Notes: generated from the letters alone by a model not told the origin. Counted from the stretch's first letter, positions 1 through 7,478 are shown. The stretch is DNA of 32,923 nucleotides from an uncultured bacterium (GCA_903925685.1 CAIYGI010000061.1:1-32923); one strand, 5' to 3'. Numbers and translations: made by a program.

Positions 1-1
1 C

Positions 2-139
2 CTGCCCCGTAACCGATCCGTGATCGGGAAACATCCCGTTCAGATCGAAGATCGCGCCCGGTCGGCAACTTTGTAGTGCCGCGAAAATTTGGGCGTTGAT
101 TTTCAATGATTTATGACGCAAAGCGCGAAACTTGGGCTA
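2..139 (+). repeat. Left copy of a 138-bp perfect terminal inverted repeat
   Basis: Bases 2-139 are the exact reverse complement of 32786-32923; identity stops at base 140. The outer part can fold: CCGATC (13-18) pairs with GATCGG (22-27), and an overlapping, mutually exclusive stem pairs CGGGA (25-29) with TCCCG (34-38). The repeat carries the first codons (MIYDAKRETWA) of an open frame that runs on differently at each end of the window, so those codons are probably not a real gene start. The simplest reading is a dispersed genomic repeat at which the assembly stopped on both sides. A mobile-element end or an invertible-segment border is also possible. Confidence 0.9.
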
Positions 140-288
140 GCACCACACGCAAGGGGAACTACAAACACCGGGACGGGGACAAATTGAGGGCCTTAGACGA
201 TGATTCGGGACGGTCGATTCCTCTTGTTTGCATAACAACCATGGATTACGCTTATCGCCAAGGCACACCAGCAGAAAGTGAGTTACAT

Positions 289-735
289 ATGAAAATTAAG
301 GATGAACTTCGTGAACGGCAGATTGCAATCGCAAACGATTTCAAGTCCCGCGCTCAGAAGGCCGAGAAGATTATTGGCCAACTCGCTGTGTGCGAGGAAA
401 AACTCTCGGCGTTGAACAGGTCGCTCTCTGCCGTGCTGCTGATTGATGTCATGAAGGCCGCCGCCGCGGCGAAATACCCGAAGGTCAAGTCTGCCAAGAC
501 CGCAAAGGTTGTTCCCGTCATGGAACCGCCTGCAGGTCGGTCACGGAGGGATATTGTGCTCGATTTATTGGCCCGTGAAGGCAAGCCGATGAGGATTTCA
601 GAGCTTGTCGAGGCAATGAAGAGGGCGGGGTATGTTTTCCAGTCGAAGAAACCGTTCAAGGCGGTGAGTAAACTGCTGTACAACCACCCCAAGGTGTTCA
701 AGCGGGTCAAGTCTGGAACGTTCAAGGCTGTCTAA
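289..735 (+). CDS. Small protein with C-terminal winged helix (HARE-HTH-like)
   Basis: The frame is open from 106, but its first codons lie in the terminal repeat and the stretch to about 280 is AT-richer with no family resemblance. ATG 289 follows a GAAAGTGAG stretch at suitable spacing and is chosen; ATG 241 is an alternative. The 148-aa product has a charged helical N-terminal half (about 1-55), a Lys/Ala-rich linker, and a C-terminal domain of about 60 residues. That domain's pattern (RRDIVLDLLAREGKPMRISE, then a second helix, then FKAVSKLLYN and VKSGTFKAV) resembles HARE-HTH winged helices, which occur in restriction, chromatin and RNA polymerase delta proteins. A DNA-binding role is inferred. 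No operon partner is visible. Confidence 0.6.
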   Translation: MKIKDELRERQIAIANDFKSRAQKAEKIIGQLAVCEEKLSALNRSLSAVLLIDVMKAAAAAKYPKVKSAKTAKVVPVMEPPAGRSRRDIVLDLLAREGKPMRISELVEAMKRAGYVFQSKKPFKAVSKLLYNHPKVFKRVKSGTFKAV

Positions 736-772
736 TTGACCGAATTGGACTTGAGAGAATAACGCAATATAC

Positions 773-2755
773 TTACGCCGCCGTGGCCGCCAGGGGCGGG
801 AGGGGGCAATCCAGGGCGTCGCACACGGCGCGTAGCAGGGCGCCTTCGTCGGGGTGGACCACGCCATCGGCGGAGACCGTCGTGACGCATGCCTGCACGA
901 GCGTTTGCTTGCATTGCGGCGACAGTGTGGCCAGCGTGTCGAGGGCCTTGTCGGTTTGTTCCAGCGACCAGTGGGCCGTCGGCGGCGGCACGGAATCGTC
1001 TGGAAACAGCGCCTTCATGCCGGCGGCATAGGCGCGCCGGGCTTCAGTTTCGTCACTAGTCCCGTAGTGCGCCAATGTCACCAGCAGTGTCGCGCAATCC
1101 AGCCGCACGACGCGCAGGTTGTTGTATTGGACCGAACGGCGCGGCGCCTGGAGGAAGGTAGCGTCGAGATTCCGCACCAGCATGCGCATGACGGCGTACT
1201 CGAAAAGATTTATGCCCTCGTCGGCTGTCACCATGTCCATGACGGTTTGACGGAACCCCGTATATTCATCCGCCGGCATCAGCCGCAAGGCCGCCATGGC
1301 CAGTTCCACCAACGGCAAGCGGGCCGCCGGATCGAGACCCGCCAGCGTGGCCACGGCCGCTTCCGCGTCAACCGCGCGCACTTTCCGCTCGTTCAAGTCC
1401 AGCGTTTTAAGTTGCGCCGCGCGCACCTCCGGGCGCTGGTCGAGCAGCAGGGCATAAACCGTCTTCCGTGCTCCGTCGGTCGTGCGGACCGCCTCGCGCA
1501 ACTCCGCCGGTATGCGCGCCAGCAGGGCGGCCATATAGTCCACGGCCTGCGGACGCAGCGTGCCCACGCTGTCCACCACCAGGTTCGACGCCACACCCGC
1601 CTGCGGCGTGGATGGTGGCGAGGGTGGGGTGGATGACGCCGCGAAGCCCATGGCCGCAGCGCCGACGGCGGCGGTTCGATCGTTTCCGACCGCGTGTGCG
1701 GATACGGACAGGGAGACCGCGGCAAAATCCGGTTCAATGCGGCGGATGCGTTCGGCCAGCGGGGGATGCGTGGCAAAAATGCCCAACCACGACGCGCGCA
1801 GCCCGTTGGCGAAATAGAAATGACTGGCTTCCGCGGCCCTGGGCGCGGCCAGCCGCGAACCGGCATCCAGGCCGCCGATCTTTTTCAGCGCCCCGCCGAT
1901 GCCGAGCGGATTACGCGTGAACTGGACGGCCGACGCGTCGGCCAGAAACTCCCGCTGTCGCGAAACCGCCGCCTTGATCAGGTTGGCGAAGAAAACCCCG
2001 ACATAGCCGATGATCCATAGCGCCAGGCCAATCAGCACGAGCGCCACGACCAGGCCGCCACCCTCGCCCTTGCCGTCGCGCGACGAACGCCGCGATCCGC
2101 CCCCGCCGCTGCCGACTAGGCGGAAGAGCAGGTACCCGACCATGGCAATCGCCAGAATGCCGTTCAGCAGTCCCATCAGCCGGATGTTGAGCCGCATGTC
2201 GCCGTTCAGAATGTGACTGAACTCGTGCGCCACGACACCCTGCAACTCGTCGCGGGTCAGCGACTCCAGCGCGCCGCGGGTGACCGCCACGATGGCGTTG
2301 GAGGTGGTAAAGCCCGCCGCGAAGGCGTTGATCCCGGCCTCCTGCTCCAGGACATAGACCGGCGGAACCGGCACTCCCGAGGCGAGCGCGATTTCCTCAA
2401 CGACGTTCAGCAGACGCCGCTCCGCCAGGTCGGAGGTGTCCACGTTGAGCAGTGTGCCGCCAAGACTTTCGGCCACCGTCGCGCCGCCGCCGGAAAGTTG
2501 CGCGATCTTGTAAGCGGAACCGAGAATAACCACCAGCAGCGTTCCGCCCGCCACCCAGGCGAACAGCAGCGGATCCCAGGCCAGCAGCGGCGGCGGGTTA
2601 TCAGGTCCAAATTCGGCGCCTGGCGCATAGGTTCTGAGCGCAGCACCCACGACCAGATAAACGGTTCCGATAATCAGCGCCACCGCCAGGGCATAATAGA
2701 ACAGCAAGAGCGTTGTCCGCCGCCGCGCCTGCGCTTGATGCTCGAAGAAATTCAT
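773..2755 (-). CDS. M48-family membrane zinc metallopeptidase, HtpX-like, with long C-terminal extension
   Basis: An integral-membrane protease of about 660 residues. Hydrophobic segments lie near 16-40, 63-83, 194-214 and 234-258. The zinc motif HEFSH is at about 177-181 and the third ligand probably in EFLAD (about 269-273), with a Gly/Ser/Arg-rich loop near 215-235. After the roughly 350-residue protease core comes about 300 residues rich in Ala and Leu, with an Ala/Pro linker near 360-385, a soluble domain that HtpX lacks. HtpX-type enzymes degrade damaged membrane proteins with the active site facing the cytoplasm. The gene lies downstream of lemA, a pairing common for M48 peptidases. 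A GTG two codons upstream (2761) is an alternative start; neither has a clear ribosome site. Confidence 0.85.
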   Translation of the reverse strand: MNFFEHQAQARRRTTLLLFYYALAVALIIGTVYLVVGAALRTYAPGAEFGPDNPPPLLAWDPLLFAWVAGGTLLVVILGSAYKIAQLSGGGATVAESLGGTLLNVDTSDLAERRLLNVVEEIALASGVPVPPVYVLEQEAGINAFAAGFTTSNAIVAVTRGALESLTRDELQGVVAHEFSHILNGDMRLNIRLMGLLNGILAIAMVGYLLFRLVGSGGGGSRRSSRDGKGEGGGLVVALVLIGLALWIIGYVGVFFANLIKAAVSRQREFLADASAVQFTRNPLGIGGALKKIGGLDAGSRLAAPRAAEASHFYFANGLRASWLGIFATHPPLAERIRRIEPDFAAVSLSVSAHAVGNDRTAAVGAAAMGFAASSTPPSPPSTPQAGVASNLVVDSVGTLRPQAVDYMAALLARIPAELREAVRTTDGARKTVYALLLDQRPEVRAAQLKTLDLNERKVRAVDAEAAVATLAGLDPAARLPLVELAMAALRLMPADEYTGFRQTVMDMVTADEGINLFEYAVMRMLVRNLDATFLQAPRRSVQYNNLRVVRLDCATLLVTLAHYGTSDETEARRAYAAGMKALFPDDSVPPPTAHWSLEQTDKALDTLATLSPQCKQTLVQACVTTVSADGVVHPDEGALLRAVCDALDCPLPPLAATAA

Positions 2756-2763
2756 ATTCACAA

Positions 2764-2841
2764 GGTGTTCAGGTTTCAGGTGTCAGGTGTCAGCACGGAA
2801 GTCTGTGTCGGTGAATTGTTTGAATTTCCTGAAACCTGAAC
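2764..2841. repeat. Period-7 repeats forming a 14-bp inverted pair between lemA and the M48 gene
   Basis: Four tandem 7-mers run from 2764 to 2791 (GGTGTTC, AGGTTTC, AGGTGTC, AGGTGTC). Two units in reverse orientation (CCTGAAA, CCTGAAC) lie at 2828-2841. Bases 2767-2780 and 2828-2841 are perfect reverse complements, so the mRNA could form a 14-bp stem with a 47-nt loop between the two genes. This could attenuate or stabilise the lemA message; function is inferred. Confidence 0.75.
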
Positions 2842-2858
2842 CCTTCCCACCTTATTCT

Positions 2859-3446
2859 TCAGGTGAACTGAACCTTGGGCGCCTGGCGTTCGGCGGGGGC
2901 TTCGACCTCGAAAAGCTGTGCCGCGGCGAAGCCGAAGGGTCCGGCGACCATGACATTGGGGAAGACCTCGCGCGCGGTGTTGTAGACCATCACGGCGTCG
3001 TTATACGACTGCCGGGCGAAGGAGACGCGATTTTCGGTCGAGGTCAGTTCCTCGCTGAGCTGCATCATGTTCTGGTTGGCCTTGAGGTCCGGATAGGCCT
3101 CTGCCAGCGCGAAGAACTTGCTCATCATGCCGGTCAGCAGCGCCTCGGAGCCCATCAGTCCCTTCATGGCGGCGGGGTCGCCGGGGTTCGCCGCCGCGGC
3201 CTGACCGGCGGCCACGCACTGGTTGCGGGCCTTGATAACGTTCTCGAGCGTTTCACGCTCGTGTTTTAGATAGCCCTTGGCAGTTTCGACCAGATTCGGG
3301 ATCAGGTCGTAGCGCCGCTTGAGTTGCACGTCAATCTGCGCAAAGGCGTTCTTGAACTGGTTGCGCAGCGTGACGAGACGGTTGTAGATGCCGACAATGA
3401 ACACCAGCAGGACGACGACCACGATTAAAGCAATCAGCCAGCCCAT
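2859..3446 (-). CDS. lemA: LemA family protein
   Basis: A 195-residue protein with one N-terminal membrane helix (about 3-22), followed by the LemA signature: NQFKNAFAQIDVQLKRRYDL, then IPNLVETAKGYLKHE, and a long helical region with LSEELTSTENRVSFARQSYN. LemA proteins are membrane-anchored helical bundles of unknown biochemical role that often sit beside M48 peptidases or TPM-domain proteins, as here. The frame is open upstream to 3848, but ATG 3446 follows AAGGAG at 7-8 bases and opens directly into the membrane helix. Family length (about 185-200 aa) fits. A promoter lies just upstream, and the M48 peptidase is probably in the same transcript. Confidence 0.92.
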   Translation of the reverse strand: MGWLIALIVVVVLLVFIVGIYNRLVTLRNQFKNAFAQIDVQLKRRYDLIPNLVETAKGYLKHERETLENVIKARNQCVAAGQAAAANPGDPAAMKGLMGSEALLTGMMSKFFALAEAYPDLKANQNMMQLSEELTSTENRVSFARQSYNDAVMVYNTAREVFPNVMVAGPFGFAAAQLFEVEAPAERQAPKVQFT

Positions 3447-3479
3447 GAGTAATCTCCTTTCAACAACGAAGTTGGCTGA

Positions 3480-3509
3480 CTTATCGCGCAAGTACCCGGT
3501 GTTTGTCAA
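3480..3509 (-). promoter_or_regulatory. Probable sigma70-type promoter for lemA
   Basis: Read on the minus strand, TTGACA (3509-3504) is followed after 18 bases by GATAAG (3485-3480), four of six matches to the -10 consensus. The predicted start is about 25 bases before the lemA ATG, leaving room for its AAGGAG ribosome site. It lies in the 109-bp divergent gap shared with the nucleotidyltransferase gene. Confidence 0.5.
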
Positions 3510-3555
3510 GCGCTGATGGCGCGTAATTGCGTATTTTTTCAAACCGTGACATGCT

Positions 3556-4500
3556 ATGCGCATGTTTGCAACAGCGCCCATCCTGGTTCCCGAGGCCGTG
3601 GCGGCCTGGCGCAAAGCCCTGGGGCGCGACGCACATGTCGCGTTGGTCGGCGGCACTTTCGACCTGCTGCATCCAGGTAATCTGAGTACCTTGCGCCAGG
3701 CCGCCGCGCTGGGTACGGTTTGCGTTCTGCTGAACGATGTGCCGCAGGCGGAGGGCGCAACAAGGTATGCGCCGCAGAACATCGCCACCGTACGGGCGGA
3801 ACTGGTGGCAGCCCTGCGCTTGGTTGACGCGGTCAGCGTGGTATCCAACGGCGACGATCTGGCCCGGCGATTGCGCGATCTGCAACCATTTATCTGGGTG
3901 GGTTGCCATGAACGGGAGAACGGGCATGCGCTGGCCGATGGCGGCCGCGCCGCCGCCAGTCAGTGTTTCGAGTTGCCGCGTTTGCAGGGTTGCTCGGGCG
4001 ACGAAATCCGCCAGGCCTTGCGCACGCAGCGCACGCCCATCCCGGTTTCCCCGGCCGCTTTCCCCCCGGCATCCGGCAGCGCTTCCGCGCCGCCGCCGCG
4101 TCCGCTTGTCACGGTCAACGGCTGTTTCGACATCCTGCACATCGGCCACACGCGCTTCCTGGCCGCCGCGCGCGCGCAGGGCGCGTCGCTCACCGTACTG
4201 ATCAACAGCGACGCCTCCGTACGGCGCTACAAGGGCGCCGCGCGGCCGGTTTTCCCGCAGCGCTTCCGCGTGGCGGCGCTGCGCGCGTTGCGCGCGGTTG
4301 ACGATGTGAGAGTGTTCGAAGGCGACCAGCCGCTTGACATGCTTGCCGCGCTGCGTCCCGAGTTGCATATGAAGGGCGGTTCGTTCGAACCAGAGCGGGT
4401 GGCGGAAGAACGCGCCCTGCTGGCCACCTGGGGCGGACGTCTCGTTACCACGCCGCTGGTAGAAGGCTTCAGCACCACGGCCTGGGTCAGCCAGGTGTAA
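3556..4500 (+). CDS. Tandem two-domain RfaE/HldE-type nucleotidyltransferase
   Basis: A 314-residue protein with two cytidylyltransferase-like Rossmann domains in tandem. The C-terminal one (about 184-314) has the full motif NGCFDILHIGH (HIGH at 195-198), then MKGGSFEPE and FSTTAW, as in the ADP-heptose synthase (HldE C-terminal) family. The N-terminal one (about 26-155) has GTFDLLHPGN (33-42): the second His of HxGH is Asn, and the downstream KGG motif reads as WVGCHE, so it is probably inactive or altered. A Pro/Ala/Ser linker (about 161-183) joins them. HldE-type enzymes activate heptose-1-phosphate for LPS core. No heptose kinase is present here, so the sugar or alcohol substrate is open. 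No strong ribosome site; ATG 3562 is an alternative start. Confidence 0.8.
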   Translation: MRMFATAPILVPEAVAAWRKALGRDAHVALVGGTFDLLHPGNLSTLRQAAALGTVCVLLNDVPQAEGATRYAPQNIATVRAELVAALRLVDAVSVVSNGDDLARRLRDLQPFIWVGCHERENGHALADGGRAAASQCFELPRLQGCSGDEIRQALRTQRTPIPVSPAAFPPASGSASAPPPRPLVTVNGCFDILHIGHTRFLAAARAQGASLTVLINSDASVRRYKGAARPVFPQRFRVAALRALRAVDDVRVFEGDQPLDMLAALRPELHMKGGSFEPERVAEERALLATWGGRLVTTPLVEGFSTTAWVSQV

Positions 4501-4533
4501 TTATCGCATTCGAAGAAGAAGAGAGGAGCAATA

Positions 4534-5031
4534 ATGACGACCAGAACCCACATCAAAGCGCCCTTGCTGGTTGCGCTGACAACGCTGGCCATCGGCGGCT
4601 TTCTGCTGCATCTTAGAATCCATCCCTTCGCGGAACATGCCTACGGGGCCATTCCCTTCGTCTCGGGACTTTTGAGCGTACTGGTGGTGCCGTGTCTTTT
4701 TTCGTTCAGAAAAACGCTGGATTACGGCTATGTTCTGAACGGTATGCTCGTGATCCTCGGCACCATCACCATGGCTCACTTCTCGATCGAGCACTGGCCT
4801 CGCCCGGTCAGTCTTGAAGCGTTGCTGCTCAAGACAACACTGGCGGACATTTTGATCCTGTGGGCCAAGTTCTTCGTCGGGAAGGCCTTGTTCGATCTGG
4901 AGTTGCACGGCTACGACCAAAGCCCTGTCCGGCATGGGCCATCGTGGCGTTATCCCAACGCAGGCTGGTGGACGATACACCTGGCGGTGATTTCAGTCGT
5001 ATACCTGCTCGGCAATCTCTTGTGGAGGTGA
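4534..5031 (+). CDS. Four-helix membrane protein of unknown function
   Basis: A 165-residue protein with about four hydrophobic segments (near 9-26, 38-58, 65-84 and 142-162). GAGGAG lies eight bases before the ATG. Residues about 86-110 (HWPRPVSLEALLLKTTLADI, then LILWAKFF) form a further amphipathic or membrane stretch. The C-terminal helix begins GWWTIH and ends LLGNLLW, a pattern repeated in the small peptide encoded immediately downstream. I do not recognise the family. Placement 33 bases after the nucleotidyltransferase suggests the same transcript. It would sit in the inner membrane. Confidence 0.75.
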   Translation: MTTRTHIKAPLLVALTTLAIGGFLLHLRIHPFAEHAYGAIPFVSGLLSVLVVPCLFSFRKTLDYGYVLNGMLVILGTITMAHFSIEHWPRPVSLEALLLKTTLADILILWAKFFVGKALFDLELHGYDQSPVRHGPSWRYPNAGWWTIHLAVISVVYLLGNLLWR

Positions 5032-5033
5032 TT

Positions 5034-5129
5034 ATGAACAAGTTTCGCTTGTACAAGTCCGGTTGGTGGATGCTGCATGCGCTGGCCGTCTTGTTTTTCT
5101 TCTGGCTGGGACATGCGGTGAGTGTTTAA
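5034..5129 (+). CDS. 31-residue single-helix membrane peptide
   Basis: A very small gene whose ribosome site (TGGAGGTGA) overlaps the stop codon of the preceding membrane-protein gene, with the ATG only two bases beyond it, so the two are almost certainly translationally coupled. The peptide has a basic N-terminus (MNKFRLYKSG) and one hydrophobic helix, GWWMLHALAVLFFFWLG. GWW, the His three residues on, and the later Leu-Gly match the last helix of the upstream protein without gaps (GWWTIHLAVISVVYLLG). It may be a duplicated helix that packs against the larger protein. Function unknown. Confidence 0.65.
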   Translation: MNKFRLYKSGWWMLHALAVLFFFWLGHAVSV

Positions 5130-5149
5130 CTGCCGGAGCGACTGAATCC

Positions 5150-6439
5150 ATGTTGATGCGCGTGTTCGAGACGGTTCTGGAAAATGGCGTGCGTGTGATT
5201 ACGGCCGAGATGCCGCATGTCGAAAGCGTCAGTCTCGGTTTCTGGGCGCGGGCGGGCGGGCGCGACGAAAGCGCGGCAATCTCGGGCGTCAGCCACTTTA
5301 TCGAGCACCTGCTGTTCAAAGGCACGCCAACCCGCACGGCGCGCGAAATTTCGCAGGCCATCGAAGGGCGCGGCGGTTACCTCAACGCCTTTACCCAGGA
5401 AGAGTCCACCTGCTACTACGCCCGCGTGGAGGCGGCGTGGACCTGGGAAACGCTGGAAGTTTTGGCGGACATGTACCGCCACTCGCTGCTGGCGCCGGAT
5501 GAAATCGAGCGCGAGCGCGGCGTGATCATCGAGGAAATCGCGATGTACCGCGACCAGCCGCAGCAGCTTGTCGAAGACATTTTGGGCGAACAAATGTGGC
5601 GGGGACATGCGGTGGGCCGGCCGTTGACCGGCAGCCCGGCGAACGTCGCGGCATTGCAGCGGCGGGATTTTCAGGACTACCTCGCGCGGCATTATCTGCC
5701 TTCCGGCACGGTGGTGACCTTTGCCGGGAGGGTCGAACATGCGGCCTGTGTCGAACATACCCGCGCCTTGCTGCGCGGCTGGCGCGCCGCTGGACGGGTG
5801 CCGCGTTTTACGTCCGTCACGCCGCGCGTGGGACAGACGCCGCTGTGCGTGCGGAGCAAGGATGTCGAGCAGGTCAGCATCGCGCTGGGCGTGCGTTTGT
5901 TCGGGCGGCGCGATCCTGGCCGCTACGCCATGCGATTGCTGAGCGTGGTGCTTGGCGAGAACATGAGCTCGCGCCTCTTTCAAGTGATTCGCGAGCGGCA
6001 TGGTCTGGCCTATGCGATTCAATCCGGACTGCATTTGATGAGCGACACCGGGGCCTTTGTGATTACCGCCGGACTGGAACGTGGCAAGCCGGGGCGCGCG
6101 GTGGCGCTGATCGCGCGCGAGTTGACGCGTGTCTGCCGGACCCCGGTGGGCGCCGCCGAACTGCGCCGGGCCAAGGAATATGCCGTGGGCCAGCTGCGGC
6201 TCAGCCTGGAGAGCACGACGCCGCAGATGAATTGGATCGGCGAGCAGGCCATGGCGGGCGTTCCCCGAACCTTGCCCGAGGAGGAAATCGCCACGCTGCA
6301 GGCCGTGACCGCCGCTGAAGTGCGCGCCATGGCCCGCAAGGTCTGCACGCCCCCGCGCCTCAGCCTCGCCGTCGTGGCCCCTGAAATCGCGCCCTCCGAA
6401 GAGCGCGCCTTCCGCGCGGCGCTTGGCTCGGTTGGGTAG
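5150..6439 (+). CDS. M16-family zinc metallopeptidase (processing-peptidase-like)
   Basis: A 429-residue single-unit M16 peptidase. The inverted zinc motif HFIEH is at 49-53, with the third ligand in GVIIEEI about 75 residues later (E128/E129), the spacing typical of M16B enzymes such as mitochondrial processing peptidase beta and bacterial PqqL/YmxG types. The C-terminal half has the usual GLAYAIQSGLHLMSDTGAFV and ALKVVAPE-like segments of the second M16 domain. No signal peptide is seen, so it is cytosolic or associates with the envelope by other means. ATG 5150 follows GGAG; ATG 5156 is also possible. It lies 20 bases after the 31-residue peptide gene and converges with the HAD phosphatase gene. 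Confidence 0.9.
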   Translation: MLMRVFETVLENGVRVITAEMPHVESVSLGFWARAGGRDESAAISGVSHFIEHLLFKGTPTRTAREISQAIEGRGGYLNAFTQEESTCYYARVEAAWTWETLEVLADMYRHSLLAPDEIERERGVIIEEIAMYRDQPQQLVEDILGEQMWRGHAVGRPLTGSPANVAALQRRDFQDYLARHYLPSGTVVTFAGRVEHAACVEHTRALLRGWRAAGRVPRFTSVTPRVGQTPLCVRSKDVEQVSIALGVRLFGRRDPGRYAMRLLSVVLGENMSSRLFQVIRERHGLAYAIQSGLHLMSDTGAFVITAGLERGKPGRAVALIARELTRVCRTPVGAAELRRAKEYAVGQLRLSLESTTPQMNWIGEQAMAGVPRTLPEEEIATLQAVTAAEVRAMARKVCTPPRLSLAVVAPEIAPSEERAFRAALGSVG

Positions 6440-6453
6440 CGCGGGGAATTGCC

Positions 6454-7152
6454 TCAAACGAACTTGGCCGTCACGTCCGCGAAGGAGTTTAGCGTGAGCG
6501 TTGGCGTTTCGCCGCGCGTTTCGCCGTAGCCGTAGGTCAGGAAGAGACTGCGGACACCGGCCCGCCGCGCGCACTCCAGGTCGGTGTAATTGTCGCCGAT
6601 CATCCAGGTCCGGTCGGCCGCGATGCCGGTTTGCGTCATCAGCGTTTCGATCATGGCCGGGTCGGGCTTGAGGGCGCAGGGACCGCCGCCGCCTAAAACG
6701 GCGTAAAGCAGCGGTTCGAGGCCGAAGAAGCGTATGATCAGGTCGCTGGCTGCCTGGGGTTTGTTGGTGGCGACGGCCAGGGTGTGACCGGCGGCAGCGA
6801 GCGCGCGCAGACCATCGGCGACACCGGGATAGAGCGTGGTTTCGACCGTGAGGTGCTCGCGATAGTGGGTTTTCCAGCGCGCATAGGCGGCATCAATCTC
6901 AACCCCGGTGTCCGCCATGCAACGTTCCAACAGCACCCGGCCGCCATTGCCGACGTGGCCGACGATGGTCTTCAAGTCCAGCGGGGGCAGATTAAAATCG
7001 GCGCGCGTTTGATTGACGGCAGCGCCCAGGTCGCGCTGGGAATCTATCAGCGTGCCGTCGAGATCGAAGACCAGCAAACAGGGCCTTTCGGTTTGCGTCA
7101 GCACAATTGTTCGGTGTTCAGTATTCGGCGTTCTGGAAGGTGTGGGGGTCAT
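6454..7152 (-). CDS. gph: HAD-superfamily phosphatase, phosphoglycolate phosphatase-like
   Basis: The product has all four HAD motifs: FDLDGTLIDS (nucleophile and acid/base Asp), ATNKP (Thr), ALKPDPAMI (Lys) and GDNYTDLECA (metal-binding Asp). A cap domain inserted after motif I (about 45-110) places it in the Gph/PGMB group that dephosphorylates 2-phosphoglycolate or similar small phosphates. At 232 residues from ATG 7152 the length fits. The first 20 or so residues (TPTPSRTPNTEHRTIVLTQT) are low-complexity and are encoded by a period-7 repeat (7108-7135). The true start may therefore be a GTG near 7104, just before LTQTERPCLLVFDLDG. It converges on the M16 gene. Confidence 0.85.
   Translation of the reverse strand: MTPTPSRTPNTEHRTIVLTQTERPCLLVFDLDGTLIDSQRDLGAAVNQTRADFNLPPLDLKTIVGHVGNGGRVLLERCMADTGVEIDAAYARWKTHYREHLTVETTLYPGVADGLRALAAAGHTLAVATNKPQAASDLIIRFFGLEPLLYAVLGGGGPCALKPDPAMIETLMTQTGIAADRTWMIGDNYTDLECARRAGVRSLFLTYGYGETRGETPTLTLNSFADVTAKFV
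7108..7135. repeat. Period-7 repeat at the 5' end of the HAD phosphatase gene
   Basis: Four 7-mers in a row: TGTTCGG, TGTTCAG, TATTCGG, CGTTCTG. If translation of the phosphatase begins at ATG 7152 the repeat is read as protein; if it begins at a GTG close to 7104 the repeat is untranslated leader. Confidence 0.65.
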
Positions 7153-7224
7153 GTTGCGCGGAATCCTACTAAAATGCAGACGGGAAGAAAAACATTTCGA
7201 GCGCTCAACCAACCTCTGGAAACC

Positions 7225-7325
7225 AGGGTTCAGTTGTCAGGGTTCAGGAAAAGAGATTAGTGATTTGCAAGAACGTTGAGCGTTGAAACCTGAAACCTGA
7301 ACACTGAACACTGAACCCTGAACCC
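7225..7325. repeat. Inverted pair of period-7 arrays in the gph-argF gap
   Basis: The 326-bp gap between the divergent gph and argF genes holds two arrays. Bases 7225-7245 are three units (AGGGTTC, AGTTGTC, AGGGTTC). Bases 7284-7325 are six perfect-length units in the opposite sense (TGAAACC twice, TGAACAC twice, TGAACCC twice). Bases 7237-7247 and 7311-7321 are exact reverse complements and other registers also pair, so a branched or sliding hairpin is possible. The rest of the gap shows no gene. Confidence 0.8.
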
Positions 7326-7403
7326 CCTGCATCTGTCCAACACCCCGACACCGGAGTTGACCCGCGGGTGGAGGTGTGGGAGTATGCTTCAGATTTTGCG
7401 GCG

Positions 7404-7440
7404 GATGTCTCCCGGGATGGGAGGGGCAGGTGGCGACATC
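7404..7440 (+). promoter_or_regulatory. Nested stem-loop in the argF leader
   Basis: GATGTC (7404-7409) is complementary to GACATC (7435-7440), and inside it CTCCC (7409-7413) pairs with GGGAG (7419-7423); the two stems share one base. The structure ends 38 bases before the argF ATG. No T-tract follows, so it is not a classical terminator. A role in argF control is only a possibility; no ARG-box-like operator was recognised. Confidence 0.3.
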
Positions 7441-7478
7441 TGTCCGTCGTAAGCCGACCGCAGGACGAGACGAATAAT

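Noticed and set aside
41-139. Outer repeat region considered as tRNA, attC or similar structured element
   Set aside because: No cloverleaf and no matching core sites for integron recombination could be found.
106-288. Upstream part of the left-end open frame as true N-terminus
   Set aside because: Its first codons are inside the 138-bp repeat and are shared with an unrelated frame at the other end, so they reflect the repeat, not a conserved protein.
5126-6574. Long open frame antisense to the M16 peptidase (similar ones at 7389-8330, 8561-9676 and 12288-13793)
   Set aside because: In GC-rich DNA the complement of a real gene is often open. These products are His/Arg/Gln/Pro-rich with no family motifs, while the plus-strand frames carry clear catalytic motifs.
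7284-7325. Tandem repeats considered as a CRISPR array
   Set aside because: Units are 7 bp with no spacers and no cas genes are near.
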